From assembly GCA_900319865.1 (NCBI GenBank), contig ONQD01000005.1:62001-126000 (forward strand): DNA of 64,000 nucleotides. Reading direction: 5' to 3'. Each line of letters begins with the position of its first letter. The first letter of the stretch is position 1. A model generated the notes under the pieces. It was given only the letters and a program-made list of their open reading frames with translations. It did no database searches and had not been told where the DNA came from. The position numbers were made by a program, and so were the translations under genes. This document shows positions 1 through 8,555 of this stretch, in pieces. This DNA comes from an uncultured Bacteroidales bacterium (GTDB lineage Bacteria; Bacteroidota; Bacteroidia; Bacteroidales; P3).

Positions 1-425
1 GAATGTCTGTACACAGATTCGAAAACCGAGATGCGTCTCATCGCCTCTCGCGAGTCGATGCCCCGAACATTAAAAACAATCTTCATCGAACTCCCGTCAT
101 CCGAGAAAGAGATAGCGTCGGACAATCTTCCAATCAAAATCATGTCATCTTCGATTTGAGAGGGTAGGGGAGAGGTCGTTTCCTTCAGATTATTGAAACA
201 ATTGTCCGGACCCGACACCTTAAAGCAGATACCATCCTTGCTATAATCGAAAGTGACTACAACGGGCATTTGCCTGGAACTTAAGGCATGATTCATAGCC
301 TTCAGCACTGGAACCGAGATAATAGCGTAATAATTGTCCAGATGATACTTGCTGCAAACGGCAGAAATAAAACTCTCTGTCCGTTCAATAGCACTCTCAT
401 GTGTCTGTAATACAAGTTTTTCCAT
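1..425 (-). CDS. ATP-binding (HATPase-fold) protein, 3' end cut by window edge
   Basis: Reading the minus strand from the ATG at 425 gives an open frame of about 141 residues (MEKLVLQTHESAIERTE...) that runs off the left edge without a stop. The length, mixed alpha/beta pattern and the C-terminal segment with LSDAISFSDDGS followed by a hydrophobic strand resemble the small RsbW-like HATPase proteins that in Bacteroidales sit between a DUF4175 gene and ybeY/mnmG. I did not see a textbook N-box, so the function is inferred mainly from size and neighbourhood. It has its own promoter (TATCTTTG) and lies 91 bp beyond the stop of the DUF4175 gene on the same strand. Confidence 0.5.
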   Translation of the reverse strand, partial: MEKLVLQTHESAIERTESFISAVCSKYHLDNYYAIISVPVLKAMNHALSSRQMPVVVTFDYSKDGICFKVSGPDNCFNNLKETTSPLPSQIEDDMILIGRLSDAISFSDDGSSMKIVFNVRGIDSREAMRRISVFESVYRH

Positions 426-451
426 AACAATATATTTCAACTGGTAGTATA

Positions 452-459
452 CAAAGATA
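452..459 (-). promoter_or_regulatory. Bacteroidota -7 element for the ATP-binding protein
   Basis: The minus strand reads TATCTTTG, the TAnnTTTG element of the Bacteroidota primary sigma factor, 27 bp before the ATG at 425. Confidence 0.6.
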
Positions 460-516
460 CACTTTTTTTCAAAAAGAAATAAAAAGAACACACATCAAAC
501 CACCCATTCGACACCA

Positions 517-3500
517 TCAGAAGTTATAGAAATAGTCATTAACCTTATCCATATAGTATCGCGAAAGGGTAGGGGGCACCGTTCTGAAAAGCTCCATATT
601 CTTTTCCTTAAGGCGTTGATACTGCTCTATTTCACTCTGTGTTTGTTGACGTGCTTTATCGTTTCCTTCATGGCTTTCGCGGCGTTCCTCCTTCTCTCGT
701 TGCATCTCCGCTTTCTCATGTTCCAGAAGGCGAGTCATAATCTGATTCTGACGGTTGATGGTCTGTTGTGTAATAACCTTATTAACCAAATCATTTTCAG
801 TCTGTTCCATCTGTTTCATCATCTGCTCTATCTCTTTGGCCAACTTTGCATTACCTGCATTCTCCTGCTTCATTTCCTGGCCGTATTGCTGCATCATGCG
901 GCGAATCATCTCCTGTTGGGCCGCCATACGGGCAAACTCCTCACTTAGCTGCATACTGCCCTTGTCTCCGATTTTTTTACGACCGTTTTTATCGGGTTTC
1001 TTTCCTTGTTTATCCAATTGTTTCTTAAGGGCTTCCATCTGTTTGTTCAGCTCTTGTTGCATCTGTCGCATCGACTTGGGCGAAGGTTTGCTGTTGCCCG
1101 GTTTGCTACAATTGCCCTGCTTCTTTTGGCTTGTATTTTTGCAACTTCCGTTGCTTTTACGTTGCTGGTTTTGACGCATCTGTTCGTTCATCTTGTCGAG
1201 CGATTCGGCCATCACGAGGGCAAGATTATTGAACGAAGTCATCGTATATTGCATTGAATTTGATGCCTGTACGTTTTTATATGTGCCATAGAACGACTGG
1301 TTCATATCCAGCAGGCCTGACAAAGAGCGGGTAATATTACTGTTCACATCAGCCACATTTTTGCCTATCACCGATGCCACAGCTACCTGTCGTTTGGCTA
1401 TTGCCCTCAGCGAGTCCTCCACTGTACGGAAATCATCCTTTACCTTATTCTGACCAACTATAAGAGACTGATATTTCGGGTCTTGAATATAAGTATTCTT
1501 CACCTTGTCTATCAACGACTCCTGATTAAACGAGAGCATAACCAGGTTCTTCAACAACTGACGCACCATCTCGGCATCCTCGGCCAAATCCTGTTGCTCT
1601 ACATCCTGCTGCGATTCAGCCAACTGCTCCGACAGTTGCTCCAATTGTTCCGCAGCCTCTTTCTGGTGTTTCGAAGCACCCTTCCCATTATTCTTATTCA
1701 ACTTGTCTTCAGCATTTTGCTGATTCTGTTCAATCTTTTTCAACTGGTTGTCGTCTACCTTGAAATCTATATTCTGGTCAATCTTTTTATAGTCCTGTTG
1801 AATCTGTTTAATATCCTTTTCCAACTGTTCAAACTCCGATGACAATTCCTGTTGTTTTTTCAGCAATTCCTCTTTCTTGTCCTTCGACTTCGATTGCTCT
1901 GTCTTGTCGGCCAGTTCTCTCTGTTTTTCAGCCAATTGCTCGGTTTTATGTATAGCATCCTCAACTTTCTTCTCCAGCTCGAGACGTTTCATCAATTCAA
2001 TATTGGTGTTGAGCTGTTTCTCCAAGTCTTCATTGTTGGTTTTCAGGTTTTCCAACTGCTCTTGAACCTTCTTCTTGTCCACTTCCTGCATCATGCGGTC
2101 TATCTCCTGCATCATCTGCTTCATCTCGTCGGTCAAAACCTCGTTCATCAAGCGGTCCAGTTCCTGTTGTTTTTCAAGCAGTTTGTCGCTCTGTTCCTTA
2201 TATTTCTGTTCCAGACGCTTGTTCTCCTGCAACTGTTGCTGCATCGATTGGAGCATTTTTTTCACCGATTCCTGTTTCTTCGACAGCTCCAGCAAATCGC
2301 GTTTATCCTGCCAATCAAGCTCCTTTTTGTCCACCAGTTTCCGCATCAGCTCATTGATGTCCTGCTGCATTTTTTTCAGTTCCGACAAAGATTGACGGGC
2401 TTGTTGTTGAGCTTCGTTTGAATTGGTATTGAGCAAATTATCCAATTCTCTTTCGGTCGGGATAACAATTTCGAACTGCTGGGAAGTGGTCGACTTCGGA
2501 CCGTGTATAGCATCGTTGTCCCACACCACGAAATAATACACGCATTTGTCGCCCGGATTGAGCTGGAAATCATTCATATTGGCGGTATAGCGGAACTCCT
2601 GCACATTGTCCCTTCCAAGCCCAATTTCGGTGCTTGTGCGGGTCTTGTTCGACGTGTCGCGGGTGTTGTATTTCACCACCTTGAATTCCAGTTTCGAGAA
2701 ACCGTAGTCATCCTTGATACGCCCGTCGAAGAATAGGCGGTCGTCCAACGTTGAATCGCGCATTTCGAATACCGCAATCATGGGGGCGTTGTCGGCAATG
2801 GTAGAGAGTGAATATCGCAGAGTATCAACTTTTAAAGTATGTGCATTGAGGGGAGAAAACCCATACTCGAACGACTGCATGGCCCTGAGCGACAACGACA
2901 CTCGTCCATTCCCGTCCGGAACAAGGCGTTTGGTCTCATCGTTGACAAAAAAGAACAGAGTGTCAGTATTTTGTGTGTAGAACTGCCATTTCACCACTGT
3001 TCCTTGTGGAACCACCACATCACCCTCGTTTGTCAGGGTTTCCTGTGGTTTGCCGATATAGGAAGGATAAGTCAGAACCGTTTGGAAATCAACCACCAAA
3101 GGCTTTGGATAAACCACAAGCTTGTATTCAGTTGAAACCACATCGCCAGCCTGCAGTTGAAAAATGCAATCCGATTGCAAGGTCTTGAAAAGATAACTGT
3201 AGTGAAGCTTGTCTATCTGTCTCATTCGGTAGATATTACCCTCCACGTTCACGAAAACCTCGGCGGGGATGGTGTTGCCCTCAATCAATACCTTCAGCTC
3301 AAAATCTTCGTGTTGAGGAACCTCGAGGGAAGCATTCTCGACCACAAAACGGAAGGGGGCAGGCCGTTCGAAAGCGGTATTGTAGTGCGAAATGCGGTGG
3401 GAAGGCTCGGTAAGAAGGGTAGGGGAGATGCAGAGTAAAACAACGATGATAACCAGCGGTATAGCGGCAAATTTAAGGTACTTTTTGTTTACCTTGAGGT

Positions 3501-3939
3501 CGATGGCCTGTTGAAAGGGGACGGGCTTGAGCTGGGCGGTCTTCTGCTCGATGGCAGCCGTGAGAAGGGAGTCGCTCGCCGACCGTGATGCACGTTGCAA
3601 CTGTATCAGGTTTAGCAGTTTGTCGCTAACTTCGGGGAAATGGTTTCCAACAATGCGGGCAGCTTCATCGTACGAAATCACCTTCCCCAAACGGAACATC
3701 TTAGCCAACGGGACAGCAACGTAGTAAACCAGAATCGCACCAGCGGAAACAAGATAAAACCAAAACAGAAATGCCCGAACCGGCTTGCTGAAATAGCCAA
3801 ACGACTCAAGCAAAACTATCACCAAGAAGAGGGACAAGAGCAACGCCAAGGCATATATTATGCCCTTTATCATCCTGTTTTTGTAGTACTTGCGGATGAA
3901 CTTGTCCAAACTTGCTATTATTGAGTTTTTCTCCTGCAC
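517..3939 (-). CDS. DUF4175 family membrane-anchored coiled-coil protein
   Basis: A protein of 1140 residues. The N-terminus has two hydrophobic helices (about residues 22-48 and 54-76) and a third near 155-175, consistent with inner-membrane anchoring. A beta-rich region follows (about 180-500), then a very long Gln/Glu/Lys-rich coiled coil (about 505-800 and 900-1110). This architecture matches the large DUF4175 proteins found once per genome in many Bacteroidota; their function is unknown. The frame opens with GTG at 3939, only about 13 bp after the expected transcription start, and no better ATG lies upstream. Downstream on the same strand is the ATPase-fold gene, a conserved pairing in the phylum. 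Confidence 0.75.
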   Translation of the reverse strand: MQEKNSIIASLDKFIRKYYKNRMIKGIIYALALLLSLFLVIVLLESFGYFSKPVRAFLFWFYLVSAGAILVYYVAVPLAKMFRLGKVISYDEAARIVGNHFPEVSDKLLNLIQLQRASRSASDSLLTAAIEQKTAQLKPVPFQQAIDLKVNKKYLKFAAIPLVIIVVLLCISPTLLTEPSHRISHYNTAFERPAPFRFVVENASLEVPQHEDFELKVLIEGNTIPAEVFVNVEGNIYRMRQIDKLHYSYLFKTLQSDCIFQLQAGDVVSTEYKLVVYPKPLVVDFQTVLTYPSYIGKPQETLTNEGDVVVPQGTVVKWQFYTQNTDTLFFFVNDETKRLVPDGNGRVSLSLRAMQSFEYGFSPLNAHTLKVDTLRYSLSTIADNAPMIAVFEMRDSTLDDRLFFDGRIKDDYGFSKLEFKVVKYNTRDTSNKTRTSTEIGLGRDNVQEFRYTANMNDFQLNPGDKCVYYFVVWDNDAIHGPKSTTSQQFEIVIPTERELDNLLNTNSNEAQQQARQSLSELKKMQQDINELMRKLVDKKELDWQDKRDLLELSKKQESVKKMLQSMQQQLQENKRLEQKYKEQSDKLLEKQQELDRLMNEVLTDEMKQMMQEIDRMMQEVDKKKVQEQLENLKTNNEDLEKQLNTNIELMKRLELEKKVEDAIHKTEQLAEKQRELADKTEQSKSKDKKEELLKKQQELSSEFEQLEKDIKQIQQDYKKIDQNIDFKVDDNQLKKIEQNQQNAEDKLNKNNGKGASKHQKEAAEQLEQLSEQLAESQQDVEQQDLAEDAEMVRQLLKNLVMLSFNQESLIDKVKNTYIQDPKYQSLIVGQNKVKDDFRTVEDSLRAIAKRQVAVASVIGKNVADVNSNITRSLSGLLDMNQSFYGTYKNVQASNSMQYTMTSFNNLALVMAESLDKMNEQMRQNQQRKSNGSCKNTSQKKQGNCSKPGNSKPSPKSMRQMQQELNKQMEALKKQLDKQGKKPDKNGRKKIGDKGSMQLSEEFARMAAQQEMIRRMMQQYGQEMKQENAGNAKLAKEIEQMMKQMEQTENDLVNKVITQQTINRQNQIMTRLLEHEKAEMQREKEERRESHEGNDKARQQTQSEIEQYQRLKEKNMELFRTVPPTLSRYYMDKVNDYFYNF

Positions 3940-3958
3940 TTTGAATTGATTTAACTTG

Positions 3959-3966
3959 CAAAGATA
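3959..3966 (-). promoter_or_regulatory. -7 promoter element for the DUF4175 gene
   Basis: The minus strand reads TATCTTTG ending about 20 bp before the GTG start at 3939, giving a very short leader and supporting that start. Confidence 0.6.
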
Positions 3967-4414
3967 CGAAAATTATTTGACATGAAAGATTTTAACATTC
4001 TAAGGATAGCTGCCGCCGGCACATGGACGGACGGTAGTGCGTGGAGCCACGCAGCGTTACGGGTAGGGGGGGATGAGAGTTTGTTTTGACATAAATTGCT
4101 TTGTTTTAAGTTGATAACTGATGTTGAACTGTTTCGAAACATGCTGCAAAAATACACACACTGGAATGCGGTCTAAAGCGTTGACGAAAAAATATTCTTA
4201 ATATCACGGATTAAATTGAAATGCAGGCTGTTGCACCAAAGCATAAATGGCAATCAAAAGGGTATAAGAGCAAAATAAAGGCATCTTGGAACGGGGGTGC
4301 AATAGGGCTTGAGAGACAATTGTGGTTACATGATGGGACACAACGACAGAAACAGCAACACACACCAGCAAGGGTTCATTGAAGCTTCGCTGAGGGTTCG
4401 CTATGCAAGCAAAG

Positions 4415-4447
4415 CTACAGCGAATCTACAGCGAACCTACACAGAAC
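4415..4447 (+). repeat. Three tandem 11-bp units (CTACAGCGAAC type)
   Basis: The units are CTACAGCGAAT, CTACAGCGAAC and CTACACAGAAC in direct succession. The same unit in reverse orientation, again in three tandem copies, occurs at 22692-22724, and both arrays are followed by a GCTACAG inverted repeat. Confidence 0.7.
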
Positions 4448-4580
4448 TTTAGCTGCCGTTAAGGGAGGGGCTAAATAGTGATAACGCGGGAACAAGAAGG
4501 GCAAACTGTCACCTATATCGGGTAATTGTTAACCTCTTTATTACAGCGAGTTACAACCGAATCAGGAAAATACACCGACT

Positions 4581-4734
4581 GCTACAGCGCTACAGTGCTA
4601 CAGTGCTACAGTTCCAAAACTACCATTCCAAACACAAAAATCAATTTTAAATATCTATATATCTATAGATATTTAAGTCATAAAACAGGAAATACAAATC
4701 CCATATCCGAACTGTAGCACTGTAGCGCTGTAGC
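4581..4734. repeat. Long inverted repeat built from (G)CTACAG units
   Basis: The left arm (4581-4614) contains GCTACAG units ending in AGTTC. The right arm (4709-4734) is its exact reverse complement except that the left arm carries one extra TGCTACAG unit. The 94 bp between the arms are AT-rich and contain a shorter TATAGATAT-type palindrome. The structure recurs at 22793-22901. Confidence 0.75.
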
Positions 4735-5046
4735 AATAATGACAAGATGCTGGGGGAATAAAGCAACGATAATCGAGTTAAGGAACAATGATATAGAATT
4801 GATAATCTATTGATTATGCAATGATAAATGCACATTGAAGCAGGTGCTTGCCATACAGATGGGCATAGAAAACAGGGGTAGGAAAGCGGTGCCGTATGCT
4901 CAAAAAAGGTACGAGGAAAGGGGGGCAAATAGATTATCACTCCATTTTGGTCGGAAAAGTGGGCAAAAACGAGGTCACATTTTAGACAAAAAATGCTCTG
5001 TTTTGGACGAAAAAAGTGCTTTGAGGGTATGTTTTTGCCCTTGGAG

Positions 5047-5101
5047 GGGTAGTTATGCCCCAATATTGGGTATAACGAATCGTTATACTCTTCAACTACC
5101 C
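5047..5101. other. Nested inverted repeats upstream of the SDR gene
   Basis: Outer arms GGGTAGTT (5047-5054) and AACTACCC (5094-5101) enclose an inner palindrome GTATAACG/CGTTATAC (5070-5077, 5081-5088) with a 3-nt loop. It lies about 160 bp before the SDR promoter. It could be a two-site operator or a hairpin from an upstream transcript. Confidence 0.45.
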
Positions 5102-5233
5102 ATATACTAAATAGTGGGGAATAACGCTATATATATCGGAATATGAGGAAGGAGATAGAGTCGCGAAATGCGACTGTAATATCGGTTCATGGTGCCAAAA
5201 ATCATGCATAAAAAGGGGTAAAAAAACGCAATA

Positions 5234-5266
5234 TTTGTCGGAATTGGGAAAAAAAGCGTATCTTTG
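5234..5266 (+). promoter_or_regulatory. Promoter of the SDR gene
   Basis: TTTG at 5234-5237 and TATCTTTG at 5259-5266, separated by 21 bp, form a good Bacteroidota promoter. It decides the start of the following gene, because the open frame that begins at 5235 would start inside the promoter. Confidence 0.7.
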
Positions 5267-5288
5267 CAACCTACAAACAATTGAAAAA

Positions 5289-6089
5289 ATGAGTAAAATA
5301 ATTATCATTACAGGTGCCTCTTCCGGATTTGGGAAGACCATAGCAGAGCTGCTTTCCTCGCATGGAAACAAAGTATACGGCATTTGCCGGCGCGAAATGA
5401 GTCATCCACAAATAGTTTATAAACAGGGTGATGTGCGCGATGCGGAAGGCATAGAAAAAATAGTGAGCGACATTGTTGCCAAAGAGGGGAGGATAGATGT
5501 TCTGATTAATAACGCCGGGATGGGGCTTGGCGGAGCATTGGAACTGACGAGCTGGGACGAGATAAAGATACAGATGGAGACAAACTTTTACGGATGCGTG
5601 AATATGTGCCAGAAGGTACTGCCGCACATGCGCCGTCAAAGGGCTGGAAGAATCATAAATTTCAGCTCTATTGCGGGAATAGAGGGCATACCCTACCAAG
5701 GGTTCTACAGCTGCTCGAAATTCGCTATAGAAGGCTTTTCCGAGGCTCTGAGCGCCGAAGTGAAGCGGTTTGGCATCAAGGTATCGCTGGTGGAGCCGGG
5801 CGACTTTGCGACGGGTTTTACGGCCATGCGGATCAATTCGGAGGCCACATTGAACGACCCGGACTACGGCCCTGTGTTCCGCAGGGTGCAGGCGAAGTTC
5901 GAATCGGAGGAAAATAACGGCCTGAAACCTGAATATCTGGCTAAAAAAGTAGAGAAAATAATCAACAGCAAGCACCCCGCGCTGAGGTATTGTATAGCCA
6001 ATCTGGAACAAAAGCTCTCAGTAGTGCTGAAACGCTTGATTCCTGGCAACTGGAATGTGGACATTCTGAGAAGTTACTATAAGTCGTGA
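5289..6089 (+). CDS. Short-chain dehydrogenase/reductase (SDR), possible 3-ketosphinganine reductase
   Basis: A classical SDR of 266 residues: the nucleotide-binding TGASSGFG motif is at residues 8-15, NNAG follows near residue 78, and the catalytic Ser plus YSCSK (Tyr-x3-Lys) lie in the middle. These predict an NAD(P)H-dependent carbonyl reductase in the cytoplasm. The ATG at 5289 is chosen because the promoter lies immediately upstream. The substrate cannot be read from the sequence. The gene faces a serine palmitoyltransferase/GNAT pair across a shared terminator, so reduction of 3-ketosphinganine is an attractive but unproven idea; a general oxidoreductase is equally possible. Confidence 0.8.
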   Translation: MSKIIIITGASSGFGKTIAELLSSHGNKVYGICRREMSHPQIVYKQGDVRDAEGIEKIVSDIVAKEGRIDVLINNAGMGLGGALELTSWDEIKIQMETNFYGCVNMCQKVLPHMRRQRAGRIINFSSIAGIEGIPYQGFYSCSKFAIEGFSEALSAEVKRFGIKVSLVEPGDFATGFTAMRINSEATLNDPDYGPVFRRVQAKFESEENNGLKPEYLAKKVEKIINSKHPALRYCIANLEQKLSVVLKRLIPGNWNVDILRSYYKS

Positions 6090-6107
6090 CAATCCGTAAG
6101 ATAAATC

Positions 6108-6135
6108 AAGGGGTGACAAATACTTGCCACCCCTT
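6108..6135. terminator. Bidirectional terminator between convergent genes
   Basis: AAGGGGTG (6108-6115) pairs with CACCCCTT (6128-6135). A T-rich run follows on the plus strand, and the hairpin sits between the convergent SDR and GNAT genes. Confidence 0.65.
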
Positions 6136-6163
6136 TCTACAAACTTAAATATATGAATGTTAA

Positions 6164-7285
6164 TTATATTTTCTTCTTAAAGATAGCTCTTTTAATCATG
6201 GGCGACGACTGATAGGTGGTTTCCCAAATGCGTTGCGCCTCATTGCCTATGATTTGTGGGTTGGAATAGGCCCAGCGGAGGTTATATTTGATGGCATTCT
6301 TGTTCATTTCAGCATAATAGATGGAATGGACGCCGCGTTTCTGCCAATCGGGATGGACGCCGTTGAGAAGGGCATCGATATCGGTGAACTTGTGGAGAGC
6401 GCGCAGAATGTAGAACCAGCCGAAGGGGAAGAGGCTTCCGTTTGCCTTTTTATAGGCCTCGTTGAGGTCGGGGATGCTCAGTCCGAAAGCAATCAGGTTA
6501 TCGTCCTGATCTACCACAAAATTGGCAAATTCCAAGTTGATGAACGGGAAATACTCATTGATATAGACATCGATTTCCTTGTCGGTGAGGGGGACGAAGT
6601 CGTAGAGATCCTTGAAAGCGGAATTGATGGCCAGGAAGAACTTTTTGGCATAGGGGTAAACCTCTTTGCGTGACTTGAATTTGAGCAGTTTGAGGTTATA
6701 TTTTTTCAGAATCAGCTCGTTGATGCGGGCCACCTTTTCGGGGATGGGCTGGGAGGCTGGAATTTGATATTGGGCCCATTGGCAAGGCATATCGAAGCCA
6801 GCTTTGCGGATAAAGTCGATATAGTATTCAGGGTTGTATAAAGTGCTGATATTCTGACGCTGGTCGAACCCTTCAATCACCCAGCATTCCTTGTCCATAT
6901 CGGTGAAGCCGAAGGGGCCTTCCACTTCGTCCATACCTTTGCTCTTGCCGTATTCTATCACTGTGTCGAGCAATTTGGAGAAAACGTCGTAGTCCTCAAT
7001 AAAATCGAACCAACCGAAACGGACAGCTTTCTTGTTCCAACGTTCGTTGACAGAGTAGTTTATGATGCCGGCCACACGACCCACGATTTCGTTGTTGCGA
7101 TAGGCGAGCCACATTTTGAGGTCGCAATGGTCGAGAGATGGGTTTTTCTTGGTGAGAAGTCCCAATTCGTCGCTCATCAAAGGAGGGATATAAGTGGGAA
7201 CGTTCTTGAAAAGTTTGTTGGGGAACTTGATGAACTTGCGGAGTTGACAGCGTCCATTAACTTCTTTAATAACAACTGATTCCAT
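6164..7285 (-). CDS. GNAT-like acyltransferase linked to serine palmitoyltransferase
   Basis: A protein of 373 residues with no signal peptide. The N-terminal half (FIKFPNKLFKN...YIPPL, then GRVAGIINYSVNE and EGPFGFTDMD) and the C-terminal half both have the look of GNAT N-acyltransferase folds, as in the family found beside serine palmitoyltransferase in Bacteroides. It starts 16 bp after the spt stop and is surely co-transcribed with it. Known bacterial ceramide synthase (bCerS) is a GNAT-type enzyme, so N-acylation of the sphingoid base is a reasonable hypothesis. I have only context and fold impression for this, not recognisable catalytic residues. Confidence 0.65.
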   Translation of the reverse strand: MESVVIKEVNGRCQLRKFIKFPNKLFKNVPTYIPPLMSDELGLLTKKNPSLDHCDLKMWLAYRNNEIVGRVAGIINYSVNERWNKKAVRFGWFDFIEDYDVFSKLLDTVIEYGKSKGMDEVEGPFGFTDMDKECWVIEGFDQRQNISTLYNPEYYIDFIRKAGFDMPCQWAQYQIPASQPIPEKVARINELILKKYNLKLLKFKSRKEVYPYAKKFFLAINSAFKDLYDFVPLTDKEIDVYINEYFPFINLEFANFVVDQDDNLIAFGLSIPDLNEAYKKANGSLFPFGWFYILRALHKFTDIDALLNGVHPDWQKRGVHSIYYAEMNKNAIKYNLRWAYSNPQIIGNEAQRIWETTYQSSPMIKRAIFKKKI

Positions 7286-7301
7286 AATCGACTATGTTAT
7301 A

Positions 7302-8486
7302 TTAGAGTACTTCCATTTTCTTGAAACACTTGTAAATCTTGTCTACTGCGAAATCGATTTGTTCGTGGGTGTGAGTAGCCATAAGAGCAAAGCGAATCAA
7401 AGTGTCTTCGGAAGGAACTGCGGGCGGGATGACGGGAGTGACAAAGACGCCTTCTTCGAAAATCATGTGAGTGAGGATGAAAGTTTTCTCGGTGTCGCGG
7501 ATGAAGAGAGGGATGATAGGCGACTGAGTATGACCGATTTCGAATCCAAGGTCCTTGAAAGCCTTCATAGCGTAGTTGGTGTTGTCCCACAAAGCTACGT
7601 TGCGTTCGGGTTCGGAGCGCATAATGTGGAGAGCTTCGAGAACGGCAGCAGTGGCGGCAGGGGCAATGGAGGCGGTGAAGATATAGGGACGGACGTTGTG
7701 TTTCATGTAGTTAATGGTTTCCTTATCGGCAGCGATGAAACCGCCAATGGAAGCGAGGGATTTGGAGAAAGTACCCATAACAATCTCAACATCGGGAAGT
7801 TTGTTGAAATGGTCGCAGGTGCCACGTCCTTCACGGCCAAAAACGCCCAGACCGTGGGCCTCGTCGACCATAAGGGTGGCTTGGTACTTGTTGCAGAGGT
7901 CGACCATTTGGTCGATTGGAGCCACATCGCCTTCCATAGAGAAAACGCCGTCGGTCACCACCAGTTTGGAAGCCTCGATGGGGCATTTTTGGAGTTGACG
8001 CTCAAGGTCTTCCATATTGAGGTGCTTATATTTCATGGTAGTGGCGAAGGTGATTTGCTTGCCTTCCATGATAGAAGCGTGGTCCAACTCGTCGAAGAGG
8101 ACGTAGTCGTTCCTGCCGGTGACGCAGGGGATAGTGCCGGAATTGGCCTGGAAACCAGCAGAGAAGAGCATGACACCGTCTTTGCCCATGAACTCGGCCA
8201 ATTCGTCCTGAAGTTTGATATGGATGTCGAGTGTACCGTTGAGGAATGGGGAGCCTGCACAACCGGTGCCATATTTGGCGATAGCGGCCATAGCTGCCTC
8301 CTTGATTTTAGGATGGTTAGTAAGTCCCAAATAGGAATTGGAACCAAACATCAGTACTTTCTTGTCATTAACTAAAACTTCAGTATGCTGTTCTGACGAA
8401 ATAGGAGTAAAATACGGATAAATACCCTTAGCTTTAGCTTCCTGGGGTGCGGTGTAACGCGCGAGTTTCTTCTGTAAAGGTTTCAT
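7302..8486 (-). CDS. spt: Serine palmitoyltransferase (AONS-family PLP enzyme)
   Basis: A 394-residue alpha-oxoamine synthase. The features visible are SNSYLGL near residue 50, DEAHGLGVFG (the PLP-ring Asp and His region) near 208, and GTFSKSLASIGGF with the Schiff-base Lys near 240. In Bacteroidota the close relatives condense serine with an acyl-CoA to 3-ketosphinganine, the first step of sphingolipid synthesis. The homologous 8-amino-7-oxononanoate synthase (BioF) and KBL are alternatives, but the adjacent GNAT-like gene and the N-terminal sequence (YFTPISSEQHTEVLVNDKKVLMFGSNSYLGL) fit the SPT branch. The first gene of a two-gene operon; a weak -7 match (TTACTTTG) lies at 8521-8528. Confidence 0.8.
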   Translation of the reverse strand: MKPLQKKLARYTAPQEAKAKGIYPYFTPISSEQHTEVLVNDKKVLMFGSNSYLGLTNHPKIKEAAMAAIAKYGTGCAGSPFLNGTLDIHIKLQDELAEFMGKDGVMLFSAGFQANSGTIPCVTGRNDYVLFDELDHASIMEGKQITFATTMKYKHLNMEDLERQLQKCPIEASKLVVTDGVFSMEGDVAPIDQMVDLCNKYQATLMVDEAHGLGVFGREGRGTCDHFNKLPDVEIVMGTFSKSLASIGGFIAADKETINYMKHNVRPYIFTASIAPAATAAVLEALHIMRSEPERNVALWDNTNYAMKAFKDLGFEIGHTQSPIIPLFIRDTEKTFILTHMIFEEGVFVTPVIPPAVPSEDTLIRFALMATHTHEQIDFAVDKIYKCFKKMEVL

Positions 8487-8555
8487 CTATTATGTTCTAA
8501 TATATTGAATTTTTAAACTGCAAAGTAACAAAAAAAATCTCACATTTCAAAAAAT

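Larger units (their letters stand above)
3967..5233. other. 1.3-kb intergenic region without a convincing gene
   Basis: No frame here looks like a protein. The region instead holds an 11-bp tandem repeat (4415-4447), a long inverted repeat of GCTACAG units (4581-4734) and a nested hairpin (5047-5101), listed separately. It is the longest non-coding stretch of the window. Confidence 0.6.

Noticed and set aside
3951..4157. Small minus-strand frame upstream of the DUF4175 gene
   Set aside because: It covers the promoter of that gene and has a random-looking composition.
4526..5110. Short frames in the 1.3-kb intergenic region
   Set aside because: They run through the GCTACAG repeats and AT-rich palindromes and show no coding character.
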